Shown here: one piece after another, positions 50,247-58,202 of the stretch
Position numbering within the stretch: the first letter of the stretch is position 1
How the letters are laid out: each line of letters begins with the position of its first letter
Made by a program: the position numbers and the translations under genes
Source: an uncultured Erysipelotrichaceae bacterium
Lineage (GTDB): Bacteria; Bacillota_I; Bacilli_A; Erysipelotrichales; Erysipelotrichaceae
Direction: 5' to 3'
Assembly (NCBI GenBank): GCA_934725085.1
Contig: CAKVAL010000005.1
Span: 1-64,000 of the forward strand
DNA: 64,000 nt
The notes under the pieces: model-generated
The model's input: the letters and a program-made list of their open reading frames with translations, nothing else
The model's database searches: none
Told to the model about the DNA's origin: nothing

Positions 50247-51446
50247 TTAACATCCTTCAGGTTTCTTACAAGGAACAACCTCAGCCAAACCACCAAGAGA
50301 AGTTTCCCTTAATTCCATCGCAATCTTTTGCCCTGTATACTTCATAGTTTCTACAATCATATCAAAGCTTACAATATTATCTTTAATATGGCTTAAATAC
50401 TTCGCATACAACATAGAATCAATAGCTCTTAAAGCTCCTATACCATTTCTTTCAATACAAGGTACTTGTACATAACCACCAACCGGATCACATGTAAGTC
50501 CTAGATTGTGTTCAATCGCAATCTCGGCCGCATATTCAATTGATTTAGCTGGTAATTTCTCTAAATATGAGGCAAAGGCACTAGCCATAGCAGTAGCACT
50601 GCCTATTTCAGCTTGGCAACCTCCAACAGCACCCGAAATAGAAGCATTAGTCTTAATTAAATTGCCAAATAAGCCGGCAACTGCTAAACCATCAGCCAAA
50701 TCACTTAATTCAAACCCTTTTTTATAGTATTTATATAAAACAGAACTTAAGACACCACAACTTCCAAGTGTTGGTGCTGTAACAACAATCTTTCCACATG
50801 CATTTTCTTCTAAAGCTGCATAAGCATAAGAACTTAAAAATAATTTTTCTTTAATAGCTTCATCACTACATTTCTTAGCCTCATTATTCAAAGATCCAGC
50901 CACTCTTTTAAGCTTTAAAGGTCCTGACAAATCACCATTTGTTGCTAAACCGTTATCAATTTCTCTAATCATCTGTTTAGCTACTTCTAATAAATAATCT
51001 TTAATAGTTGGCTCGAAACAATAGATATAGCCAGCATAATCTAAATCATTATGTAGACAAAATTCATTAATCGAGTTAAGTGAATTGTGAGGATAGACAT
51101 TTGGATCAACAATACTCTCAACCCCTTTTACTTTTATAGCACCACCACCTGTTGAATAAATTACAAGCTCATCACTAGTACCTTCCTCAAAAACCATGGT
51201 ATTAGGATTCTCATCATAACTCTCGTTTTTAAAAATAATAGTAACTTTCTTAGGCTTAAAAGTATCCTCAATAATCTTATCTGACATATGGCCCTTGCCT
51301 GTTAGGGCAAGAGAGCCATATAAAGTAACTGTATATTCATCCTTGTTATATTTGTTTATGTAATATAAACAAGCATTTCTAACACCTAGTGTATGGGAAC
51401 TAGAGGGCCCCGGACCTATTCTATATAATTCTTTTAGTGATTCCAT
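50247..51446 (-). CDS. sdaA: L-serine dehydratase, iron-sulfur type, single chain
   Basis: It deaminates L-serine to pyruvate and ammonia using an oxygen-sensitive [4Fe-4S] cluster. The N-terminal beta-type domain has GPGPSSSHTLG and YGSLALTGKGHMSDK. The C-terminal alpha domain carries the cluster cysteines in PTLGSCGVL, GAVGGCQAE and LTCDPVGGYVQVPC. At 399 residues it is shorter than E. coli SdaA but both domains are present. Its ATG overlaps the upstream membrane-protein gene by 13 bp, so the two are cotranscribed. Confidence 0.92.
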   Translation of the reverse strand: MESLKELYRIGPGPSSSHTLGVRNACLYYINKYNKDEYTVTLYGSLALTGKGHMSDKIIEDTFKPKKVTIIFKNESYDENPNTMVFEEGTSDELVIYSTGGGAIKVKGVESIVDPNVYPHNSLNSINEFCLHNDLDYAGYIYCFEPTIKDYLLEVAKQMIREIDNGLATNGDLSGPLKLKRVAGSLNNEAKKCSDEAIKEKLFLSSYAYAALEENACGKIVVTAPTLGSCGVLSSVLYKYYKKGFELSDLADGLAVAGLFGNLIKTNASISGAVGGCQAEIGSATAMASAFASYLEKLPAKSIEYAAEIAIEHNLGLTCDPVGGYVQVPCIERNGIGALRAIDSMLYAKYLSHIKDNIVSFDMIVETMKYTGQKIAMELRETSLGGLAEVVPCKKPEGC

Positions 51447-51925
51447 ACTCCCATTTTAATACGAGAAGCAGTTAATTTTTTAAATAATTGTTTACTCGCT
51501 AACAAGAAGGAAGGCACAAAGATTAAAGCGTTATAGACATATAGATTATGAATATAGATATAATCACTTGTTACACTTGATAATAAAATTGTTATACCTA
51601 CAAATGTTAGGAAACTTACTGAAACAAAAAGATAAATTTCCATAAGACTGTTCACATTTAATCTACCTAGATATTCTGATAAGTTAGCACTTACTAGTGC
51701 TTCAGTTATTAGGAAAGTGTAAGATATGAGATTCTTATCAAAATATCCTAGATTGAAAACTATAATATTAAATACTAATGTAATAATCGCAATACCAATA
51801 TAGCGCCAGCAAATTTTTCTTGTATCACTTAATAATAGAAACATTAGAAACAAGAGTATCGCAAGAATCTCCATCTTATTTAAATAAAAGCCCCATCCAA
51901 TCATCAAAGTCCATAACACGTACAT
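51434..51925 (-). CDS. Hypothetical membrane protein
   Basis: A 163-residue protein with about five hydrophobic segments and few charged loops. I recognise no family. AGGAGG lies 8 nt before ATG and a TATATT -10-like box lies upstream, so this unit has a normal leader. It overlaps sdaA. A role with serine use is only suggested by the shared mRNA. Confidence 0.65.
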   Translation of the reverse strand: MYVLWTLMIGWGFYLNKMEILAILLFLMFLLLSDTRKICWRYIGIAIITLVFNIIVFNLGYFDKNLISYTFLITEALVSANLSEYLGRLNVNSLMEIYLFVSVSFLTFVGITILLSSVTSDYIYIHNLYVYNALIFVPSFLLASKQLFKKLTASRIKMGVWNH

Positions 51926-51973
51926 CTTTTTTTCCTCCTTGTGTCATTAATATATAATGAATACAATTTGTCA

Positions 51974-52002
51974 TTGTCCAAATAATTGGACAATACTATA
52001 AT
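51974..52002 (+). promoter_or_regulatory. WYL regulator promoter with overlapping palindrome
   Basis: TTGTCC (51974-51979), a 17-nt spacer and TATAAT (51997-52002) form a good promoter. TTGTCCAA (51974-51981) and TTGGACAA (51986-51993) form a perfect 8-4-8 palindrome covering the -35 box, which suggests autorepression. The ATG is 6 nt after the -10 box. Confidence 0.75.
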
Positions 52003-52008
52003 TGGGTT

Positions 52009-52935
52009 ATGGAAAAGAATAATAAGAAAAGAATATTATATTTGATTGAAATACTGAAGAAAAATTCAAACTTTGACAAGCATTTAAGTTTAGATGAAAT
52101 CATTTCTTTGCTTGAACACAAGAATATTAGAGTAGATAATCGTAAGACTCTTTATGATGATTTTAAGATACTTAATGAATGCGACATTAATGTTGAATAT
52201 GATAATGGATATTATCTTTTAGATTGTCCCTTTAATCTATCTGAAATTAAAATCATTCAAGATTCTATCAATTCATTAAAGAATCTAGATACATCTTTTA
52301 AAAACGATCTAAACAATAAACTATATTCATTTATTTCTAGTGATGAAGAAAAACTATTAGAAGAGATTAAATACACAAATACTCAAAAGACTCAAAAACT
52401 ACTTCCTAAAATGGAAGATATCTTAGAAGCTATTAGAACTCATAAGATGATAAGCATCACTACTAAGAATAACCAAATTCAGGATATCTTTCCTATCTTT
52501 ATTCATCGCGCCAATGACTATTACTATTTCTATTTTCATTATCAAAACAATAACAAAATATATCACTATCGTTTTGATAATATTAAAAATGTTCTTATTA
52601 AAGATACATTAGATAGCATCAATATCCCAACTAAAAAGATTATTGATCATGTCAATGAATCAAGCAATTCTTTCTATACTAAAGAAACTACTAAGGTAAA
52701 TATCACCATATCAGGTTCGTGCCCAGATTCGTGCCCCAAAACAATAAACAGACTTCTTGATGACTTCCCTGGCATTATCATCAACAAGAATAAAGCTACT
52801 TTGTTTGTATCTATTAATCAAATCTTCTTTTCTAAGATTCTAGCCTATGGCAATGAAATAAAAATAAGCGATGAGACAATCGCTTATCAATACGTTGAAT
52901 ATTTAAAGAGTATTCAAAATAATTATTTAGATTAA
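52009..52935 (+). CDS. WYL-domain transcriptional regulator
   Basis: A 308-residue regulator: N-terminal winged helix (HLSLDEIISLLEHKNI, TLYDDFKILNEC), then a WYL-type ligand-binding domain (IFPIFIHRANDYYYFYFHYQ) and a C-terminal extension. Residues about 235-244 (GSCPDSCPK) come from two units of the dispersed 12-bp repeat, in a loop of the C-terminal extension. TATAAT ends 6 nt before ATG with no Shine-Dalgarno, so the mRNA is probably leaderless. The target is unknown; the palindrome over its own promoter suggests autoregulation. Its end overlaps the convergent MATE gene by 9 bp. Confidence 0.82.
   Translation: MEKNNKKRILYLIEILKKNSNFDKHLSLDEIISLLEHKNIRVDNRKTLYDDFKILNECDINVEYDNGYYLLDCPFNLSEIKIIQDSINSLKNLDTSFKNDLNNKLYSFISSDEEKLLEEIKYTNTQKTQKLLPKMEDILEAIRTHKMISITTKNNQIQDIFPIFIHRANDYYYFYFHYQNNNKIYHYRFDNIKNVLIKDTLDSINIPTKKIIDHVNESSNSFYTKETTKVNITISGSCPDSCPKTINRLLDDFPGIIINKNKATLFVSINQIFFSKILAYGNEIKISDETIAYQYVEYLKSIQNNYLD
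52712..52737 (+). repeat. Dispersed GC-rich repeat in the WYL gene
   Basis: CAGGTTCGTGCC (52712-52723) and CAGATTCGTGCC (52724-52735) are tandem units of the same 12-bp repeat found in nusA. Here they are read as GSCPDSCP. Confidence 0.75.
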
Positions 52936-54249
52936 TAATTTCTTTTTGTTTAGAATATAGTATCCAAAACCAAACAAATCAGCCAAGAACCAGCCAATAG
53001 GAACTGACCACCAGATACCTATAACACCAACTATAGAAGATAGGATATAAGCTAATAAGACCCTTGTGCCAAGAGAAATGATGGTTAAGACTAAACTCAT
53101 AGCAGGTTTACCAATTGCACGATATAGGCCATATAGAAGGAACAAACAACCTATGCCAAGATAAAAACTACCTTCTATTCTTAGATAACGCACACCTTCT
53201 TTAATCACATCTATTTCATTCACAAATATCATCATTAAAGGTTTGGCAAAGATAAATACTAATAGAGATACAACTAAACAGAAGCCTATTGAAATACTCA
53301 CTGCTGCCTTTAAGCCTTTTTTAATTCTTTCATCTTCTTTAGCGCCATAGTTTTGAGCAATAAAGGTTGAGAAAGCATTACCAAAGTCTTGTACTGGCAT
53401 ATAGGCAAAGGCATCTATCTTAACAGCAGCTGCAAAAGCAGCCATTACAACTGTTCCAAAACTATTAACCAAGCCTTGGACCATTAAAATAGCTAGATTC
53501 ATTACCGATTGTTGAAGACAAGTTAGGATAGAATAAGATACAATTTCTTTTATGCGTTCTTGTTTTAGATAAGATATTTTACATATCGAAAATACTTGAG
53601 GATACTTTTTAAACGTATAAAATAATATTCCTATACCTGATAAGTATTGAGCTATTACAGTAGCTTTTGCAGCTCCTATAACACCTTTATTTAATCCAAT
53701 CACAAAATATAAGTCCAACGCAATATTAACAAATGAAGATAAACCTAAAAAGATTAATGGTGTAATTGAATTGCCAATGGCTCTTAAAAATGAAGCGAAG
53801 TAGTTATATAAGAAAATAGCTAAGATACCAGTAAAAATTATAAATAGATAATCTTTCATATCTAGCCACACTTCATCTGGAACGTTTAAGAATACTTTTA
53901 AGCAGTCTAAAGATAAATAGGAAATAATATTTAAAATGATGCTGATAAGTAGGATAAAGAAGAAAGATGCTGATAAGTTTTCTTTAAGTTTTTCTTCATC
54001 TTTTTGACCAAAACAAATTGAAAACAGAGCGCCACTACCCATGCATAAACCCAATATTATTGATGTTAGAAAGGTCATCAAGGTAAAAGATGAGCCAACT
54101 GAAGCAAGCGCATTCTTGCCTAATACTTGCCCTACGATTAAAGTATCTGCGATGTTATAACACTGTTGCAATAGATCGCCTATTATCATCGGTATCGCAA
54201 ACAGCAACATTGATTTGATAACGGGTCCTTTAGTTAAATCATTATTCAT
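52927..54249 (-). CDS. MATE family efflux transporter
   Basis: A 440-residue protein with twelve membrane segments in two MATE repeats. Typical are LLFAIPMIIGDLLQQCYNIA, DTLIVGQVLGKNALASVGSS and the second-half region AFAYMPVQDFGNAFSTFIAQ. It expels cationic drugs or metabolites using Na+ or H+. There is no Shine-Dalgarno; TATAAT lies 11 nt and TAATAT 5 nt before ATG, so its leader is very short or absent. It could be regulated by the adjacent WYL protein, though they converge. Confidence 0.9.
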   Translation of the reverse strand: MNNDLTKGPVIKSMLLFAIPMIIGDLLQQCYNIADTLIVGQVLGKNALASVGSSFTLMTFLTSIILGLCMGSGALFSICFGQKDEEKLKENLSASFFFILLISIILNIISYLSLDCLKVFLNVPDEVWLDMKDYLFIIFTGILAIFLYNYFASFLRAIGNSITPLIFLGLSSFVNIALDLYFVIGLNKGVIGAAKATVIAQYLSGIGILFYTFKKYPQVFSICKISYLKQERIKEIVSYSILTCLQQSVMNLAILMVQGLVNSFGTVVMAAFAAAVKIDAFAYMPVQDFGNAFSTFIAQNYGAKEDERIKKGLKAAVSISIGFCLVVSLLVFIFAKPLMMIFVNEIDVIKEGVRYLRIEGSFYLGIGCLFLLYGLYRAIGKPAMSLVLTIISLGTRVLLAYILSSIVGVIGIWWSVPIGWFLADLFGFGYYILNKKKLLI

Positions 54250-54269
54250 ATCAGATATTAATTATATAG

Positions 54270-54291
54270 AAAAACACCTCATAAGAGATGT
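54270..54291 (-). terminator. Terminator after the polysaccharide deacetylase gene
   Basis: Minus-strand ACATCTC (54291-54285) pairs with GAGGTGT (54280-54274), one G-U, loop TTAT, then a short T-run. Confidence 0.7.
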
Positions 54292-54300
54292 TTATGTGTT

Positions 54301-55566
54301 CTATTTACCAGAAAAATAAGATGCACCAGTCACACCCAAAACTTCCATAAGCTCTGATACATTGACTATTTGATACCCTTGATTGATATAGTATGTAATA
54401 AGTTTACTTGCTGCATCAACACTTGTTTGATAAATATCATGGAACAAGACTACATCATTTTCATCCCCGTCCTTAATAACCTCATTATAGATTACATCAA
54501 CCGCATCATTTGCATCATACTTAGTACGATATGACCAGTCCTTAGAATCAACATTCCAAAGTACAGCAGTCAAATTGGTAGCTTGTCTTACTGTATCACT
54601 ATAGGCACCATATGGTGGTCTAAAGGTTTTCATCTGATAACCAAAGCCATATTCATTGTCATATAAATCATGATATGGTGTCATAATCTCATTAGTCACA
54701 TCAGAAACTGACAACTTAGTTAAATTCTTATGTGATTGGGTATGAGAACCATATTCCATCCCCTTTTCTACACTTTCCTTACAGAAATTAATTTGTTTCT
54801 CACCAAGTCTACTTCCAAGAATATAGAAAGTAGCTGAACTATCATACTTATATAAGGTATCCACTATTTGACCACTAGTCTTTAAACTCATATCTGGACC
54901 ATCATCAAAAGTGAAACAAATCATCTTACGATTATTAGAAATATAGTGTGGCTTATGATATAGTTCATTCTCATAGCCTAGGTTGATATTACATGCACTC
55001 TGCATATATTTTAAAGGTACCCTAATATCAGCCTCATACTTAGGAAAATGGCACAATAAATCAGGACCATCAACCTTATAAGTAACTTCACTTAAATCTA
55101 AATTTTGATAGAAAGATTCTTCCAAGAACTCTAAAGTATAGGCAAAATCTTTTTCTTCCTTCTTTAATTGATAACGAAGATAATCTGCAATAATCTTCTT
55201 GCCCTCTTCATTGATATTATCGATAACTAATTCTTTATATTCCTTATCAACATAATATTTAGTTCCATCATGATAAGAAACAAGATAATAGTCACCATAT
55301 GGAACAAGGGCATAATCATAGATTGTATCCTTCAAAGCTTTATCACAAATGTTTTTAGCTATTTCTTTTCCTTTTTCACTGTTAGGATAAAATGCTAAAC
55401 ATGACTTAGTCTTATAAGTAAGAGCATCATCATGAATTGACTTCTTACCTACAAACTTAAAGTTAAAATTCAATATGAATACAATAATTCCAACTAATAA
55501 AAGTCCTAATAAACCAGCAAGGGCATATTTAATCGATTTTCTTAAATGTCTTTTTTTCTTTACCAT
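54301..55566 (-). CDS. Membrane-anchored polysaccharide deacetylase (PgdA/PdaA-like)
   Basis: Residues 12-33 are a membrane anchor. Residues 35-210 are an external region without clear motifs. The C-terminal NodB domain (about 215-410) has metal motif TFDDGPD, the two-His motif SHTQSHKNL, RPPYG and the late LFHDIYQTS. Such enzymes remove acetyl groups from peptidoglycan sugars and give lysozyme resistance. TAAAAT (55579-55574) ends 7 nt before ATG. An AAGG touches the start codon too closely to act as a site. Confidence 0.88.
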   Translation of the reverse strand: MVKKKRHLRKSIKYALAGLLGLLLVGIIVFILNFNFKFVGKKSIHDDALTYKTKSCLAFYPNSEKGKEIAKNICDKALKDTIYDYALVPYGDYYLVSYHDGTKYYVDKEYKELVIDNINEEGKKIIADYLRYQLKKEEKDFAYTLEFLEESFYQNLDLSEVTYKVDGPDLLCHFPKYEADIRVPLKYMQSACNINLGYENELYHKPHYISNNRKMICFTFDDGPDMSLKTSGQIVDTLYKYDSSATFYILGSRLGEKQINFCKESVEKGMEYGSHTQSHKNLTKLSVSDVTNEIMTPYHDLYDNEYGFGYQMKTFRPPYGAYSDTVRQATNLTAVLWNVDSKDWSYRTKYDANDAVDVIYNEVIKDGDENDVVLFHDIYQTSVDAASKLITYYINQGYQIVNVSELMEVLGVTGASYFSGK

Positions 55567-55613
55567 CCTTATTATTTTACCTTAAATTCCCATTAAAGAT
55601 ATATAATACACTC

Positions 55614-56456
55614 ATGAACACTATGAAAAAAATCAAAGAACTTTTAGTTCTAACCTTTGGAACAATAATCGTATCATGCGCCGTCTATTTCTTTTTAATA
55701 CCATCAGAAACATCAATTAGTAGTATTTCAGGTCTAGCCATTGTCTTAACACACTTTATACCACTAAAGGTTTCTACGCTAACTCTAATAATGAATGCAG
55801 TATTATTAGTGATTAGCTTTATTTTGATTGGTAAAGATTTTGGTGCTAAAACCGTATATACAGCAATCCTTATGCCAATAATCTTGGCAATACTTGAAGT
55901 ATTATTCCCAAATGTAACATCAATCACAGGATCAGACATCATTGATGTTACTGCCTATTGTTTCCTTGTATCTTTAGGTATTGCGATACTATTTAACAAC
56001 AATGCCTCATCAGGTGGCTTAGATATTGTTGCCAAGATAATGAACAAATACTTACATATGGAAATTGGTAAAGCCTTGGGCTTATCAGGCATGGTAGTAT
56101 CCTTGTCTTCTGCCCTTGTCTACTCACCACGTAAAGTGATCTTATCAGTTCTAGGTACTTATTTCTGTGGTATCTTAACTGATTACTTTATCTTTGGTCA
56201 AAATATTAAAAGAAGAGTATGTATTGTATCTTTAAATAAGAATGAAGAAATAAAAGACTTTATTATTAATACCTTACATTCAGGTGCTACTTTGTATACA
56301 AGTACTGGTGCTTATACTAAAGAAGAACATGAAGAAATTGTGACAATTGTTGATAAACGAGAATATCAGTTACTTATGGACTTCATTATTCATAATGATC
56401 CAAGCGCCTTTGTGACGGTCTACAATGTCTCTAATATAAGATATGTGCCTAAATAA
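55614..56456 (+). CDS. YitT family membrane protein (DUF161/DUF2179)
   Basis: A 280-residue protein with about five membrane segments (SSISGLAIVLTHFIPLKVST, NNNASSGGLDIVAKIMNKY) and a cytoplasmic C-terminal DUF2179 domain of about 80 residues (HSGATLYTSTGAYT). This is the common Firmicute YitT/YpjC family with unknown substrate. TATAAT (55602-55607) ends 6 nt before ATG. The divergent deacetylase gene is only 47 bp away, so their promoters overlap. Confidence 0.85.
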   Translation: MNTMKKIKELLVLTFGTIIVSCAVYFFLIPSETSISSISGLAIVLTHFIPLKVSTLTLIMNAVLLVISFILIGKDFGAKTVYTAILMPIILAILEVLFPNVTSITGSDIIDVTAYCFLVSLGIAILFNNNASSGGLDIVAKIMNKYLHMEIGKALGLSGMVVSLSSALVYSPRKVILSVLGTYFCGILTDYFIFGQNIKRRVCIVSLNKNEEIKDFIINTLHSGATLYTSTGAYTKEEHEEIVTIVDKREYQLLMDFIIHNDPSAFVTVYNVSNIRYVPK

Positions 56457-56488
56457 TATGGTATGATTGAAAGGGAAAAGAGGATTAT

Positions 56489-57520
56489 ATGTACAATTTT
56501 CAAAGCGATTATTTAGAAGGGTGTGCCCCAGAAATATTAGAAGAATTAATAAAAACAAACAATAAACAACAAGCTGGTTATGGTAATGACGACTACTGTT
56601 TATTAGCTAAAAGATTAATCAAGAATGCGATTAAGAATGAAGATGTTGATATCCATTTCGTACCAGGTGGTACACCATGTAATATCTTGGCTCATTCAAT
56701 TGCCTTAAGACCTTATGAAGCTGTTATTTCAGCTGATACAGGACATATCAATGTTCATGAAACAGGTGCTATTGAAGCTAAAGGACATAAGATTCTTACA
56801 ACTCCAAATAGAGATGGTAAGATTGATCCATTTGAGATTGTTAAGATTATTGAGAAACATCCAGATGAACATATGGTTAAGCCTAAGATGGTCTTTATCA
56901 CAAACCCTACAGAATTAGGTACTGTCTATACACTTGATGAAGTAAGACTATTAAGACAAATCTGTGATAAGTATGGCTTATATTTATATATGGATGGTGC
57001 TAGACTTTCAACAGCACTAGCAAGCCTCGGCAATACTTTAAGACTTGAGGATATCGCTGAATTAACTGATATGTTCTATATTGGTGGCACTAAAAATGGT
57101 GCCCTACTTGGTGAAGCATTTGTGATTTGTAATGATGAATTGAAGGAAAACTTCCGTTATTATCTTAAACAAAATGGTCAGATGTTAGCGAAGGCAAGAA
57201 TCATGGGAATTAGCTTTAAGACTTTATTTACTGATGATTTATATTTAAAGCTTGCAGCACATGCAAATAAAACAGCTGATGCCTTAAAATATATCTTCTC
57301 GGCATTTAATATCAAGCCTTATACTAATTCACCAACCAATCAGCAATTCTATATTTTAGATAATGAAGTAATTAAAAAGCTTCAACAAAAATATATATTC
57401 GAAGTTTGGGATCAGTATGATGAAAAGTCATCAGTTTGTCGTTTCGTAACATCTTGGTGCACAAAAGAGGAAGCAACTCTTGAATTTGCGGCTGATTTAA
57501 AAGAAGCATTATCAAAATAA
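56489..57520 (+). CDS. ltaE: Threonine aldolase / beta-eliminating lyase family
   Basis: A 343-residue PLP enzyme that splits L-threonine or allo-threonine to glycine and acetaldehyde. FQSDYLEGCAPEIL at the start, FVPGGTPCN (phosphate loop), LYMDGARLSTAL with the PLP-nitrogen Asp, and the PLP lysine in IGGTKNGALLGEA near 205 match low-specificity aldolases. The DNDxY motif reads GYGNDDYC here. GAGGATTAT precedes ATG. It sits 32 bp after the YitT gene. Confidence 0.85.
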   Translation: MYNFQSDYLEGCAPEILEELIKTNNKQQAGYGNDDYCLLAKRLIKNAIKNEDVDIHFVPGGTPCNILAHSIALRPYEAVISADTGHINVHETGAIEAKGHKILTTPNRDGKIDPFEIVKIIEKHPDEHMVKPKMVFITNPTELGTVYTLDEVRLLRQICDKYGLYLYMDGARLSTALASLGNTLRLEDIAELTDMFYIGGTKNGALLGEAFVICNDELKENFRYYLKQNGQMLAKARIMGISFKTLFTDDLYLKLAAHANKTADALKYIFSAFNIKPYTNSPTNQQFYILDNEVIKKLQQKYIFEVWDQYDEKSSVCRFVTSWCTKEEATLEFAADLKEALSK

Positions 57521-57546
57521 TCGTTCTTATGAACGATTATTTTTTT
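57514..57546 (+). terminator. ltaE terminator
   Basis: AAAATAATCGTTC (57514-57526) pairs with GAACGATTATTTT (57531-57543) around TTAT, with a T-run after it. Confidence 0.88.
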
Positions 57547-57752
57547 AATTCTTTAGTGCTGTTATCAGTACTACATAAACACCATCTGGACGCTTATATG
57601 CAGCATTAGACATACCACAAATTACACATAACACACTTGCAGGTTTACCATTTTCATCTTTAATCTTTTGATTAATATCTAACAAATTTTTAGCAGCAGC
57701 ATCAATTTGATTAGCACCAAGCTTTATCTCAAGTGCACACCACTTGTTTTTT
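57545..57752 (-). pseudogene. C-terminal fragment of a DUF4143-type AAA ATPase
   Basis: The minus strand encodes WCALEIKLGANQIDAAAKNL and later LCVICGMSNAAYKRPDGVYV, the C-terminus of DUF4143 ATP-binding proteins (EIKLGxNQIDxAAKNL ... YxRxDGVYVVPI). It ends at a normal stop (57545-57547), but the frame is closed by TGA just upstream of KNKW, and nothing of the other roughly 350 residues remains. It lies next to an IS-like end. Confidence 0.75.
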
Positions 57753-57782
57753 CAATTTAAATAAGAAGGATTTCTTATTTCT

Positions 57783-57841
57783 AATCGCCCAAATTCGGTA
57801 ATTACAATCGCCCAAATTTTGAATTTTCAATCGGACAGATT
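57783..57841 (-). mobile_element. IS21-like terminal repeats, remnant
   Basis: Three related 13-mers start at 57783, 57806 and 57829, exactly 23 nt apart: AATCGCCCAAATT twice and AATCGGACAGATT once. On the minus strand the outermost reads TGTCCGATT and the inner two TGGGCGATT. Repeated internal copies behind a TG terminus are the style of IS21-family ends. No transposase remains. A perfect hairpin AATAAGAA/TTCTTATT (57761-57780) lies between this and the DUF4143 fragment. Confidence 0.5.
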
Positions 57842-57845
57842 TTAA

Positions 57846-57876
57846 AAAGGCTTCAACCATAACAGTCAAAGCCTTT
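57846..57876 (-). terminator. Terminator of the rimP-rbfA operon
   Basis: Minus-strand AAAGGCTT (57876-57869) pairs with AAGCCTTT (57853-57846), with an imperfect inner stem, followed by TTAAAAT. It lies 5 nt after the rbfA stop. Confidence 0.75.
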
Positions 57877-57881
57877 AACAA

Positions 57882-58202
57882 TTAATCTTTTCCGTGAACG
57901 ATTTCGTGGATTCTATCAACTTTTTCAAGTGTGTCATCAACAACAAATTCAATATCTGGAATTTTTCTTAGTTTTAATCTTTTTGCCAACTCACTTCTTA
58001 CAAAGCCCTTAGACTTCTTTAAAGCTGCGATGCCATAGTTCTTACCGAAGAAAGAAACATAGACTCTAGCTTTAGAAAGGTCAGGTGAGACTCTAACTTC
58101 AGAAACAGTGACAAATCCAATTTCAGGATTATTTAGATCAAATTGAATAATACTAGATATTTCTTTTTGAAGTAATGAATCTAATTTATCAACTCTACTC
58201 AT
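57882..58202 (-). CDS. rbfA: Ribosome-binding factor A
   Basis: A 106-residue KH-type protein that helps mature the 30S subunit. Family stretches are RVDKLDSLLQKEISSIIQ, EIGFVTVSEVRVSPDLSKAR and DDTLEKVDRIHEIV. Its start overlaps the infB stop (TAATGAG), so translation is coupled. It is the last gene of the operon. Confidence 0.93.
   Translation of the reverse strand: MSRVDKLDSLLQKEISSIIQFDLNNPEIGFVTVSEVRVSPDLSKARVYVSFFGKNYGIAALKKSKGFVRSELAKRLKLRKIPDIEFVVDDTLEKVDRIHEIVHGKD

Noticed and set aside
57783..57841. CRISPR-like spaced repeats
   Set aside because: Units are 13 bp at 23-bp spacing with imperfect third copy and no cas genes; IS terminal repeats fit better.
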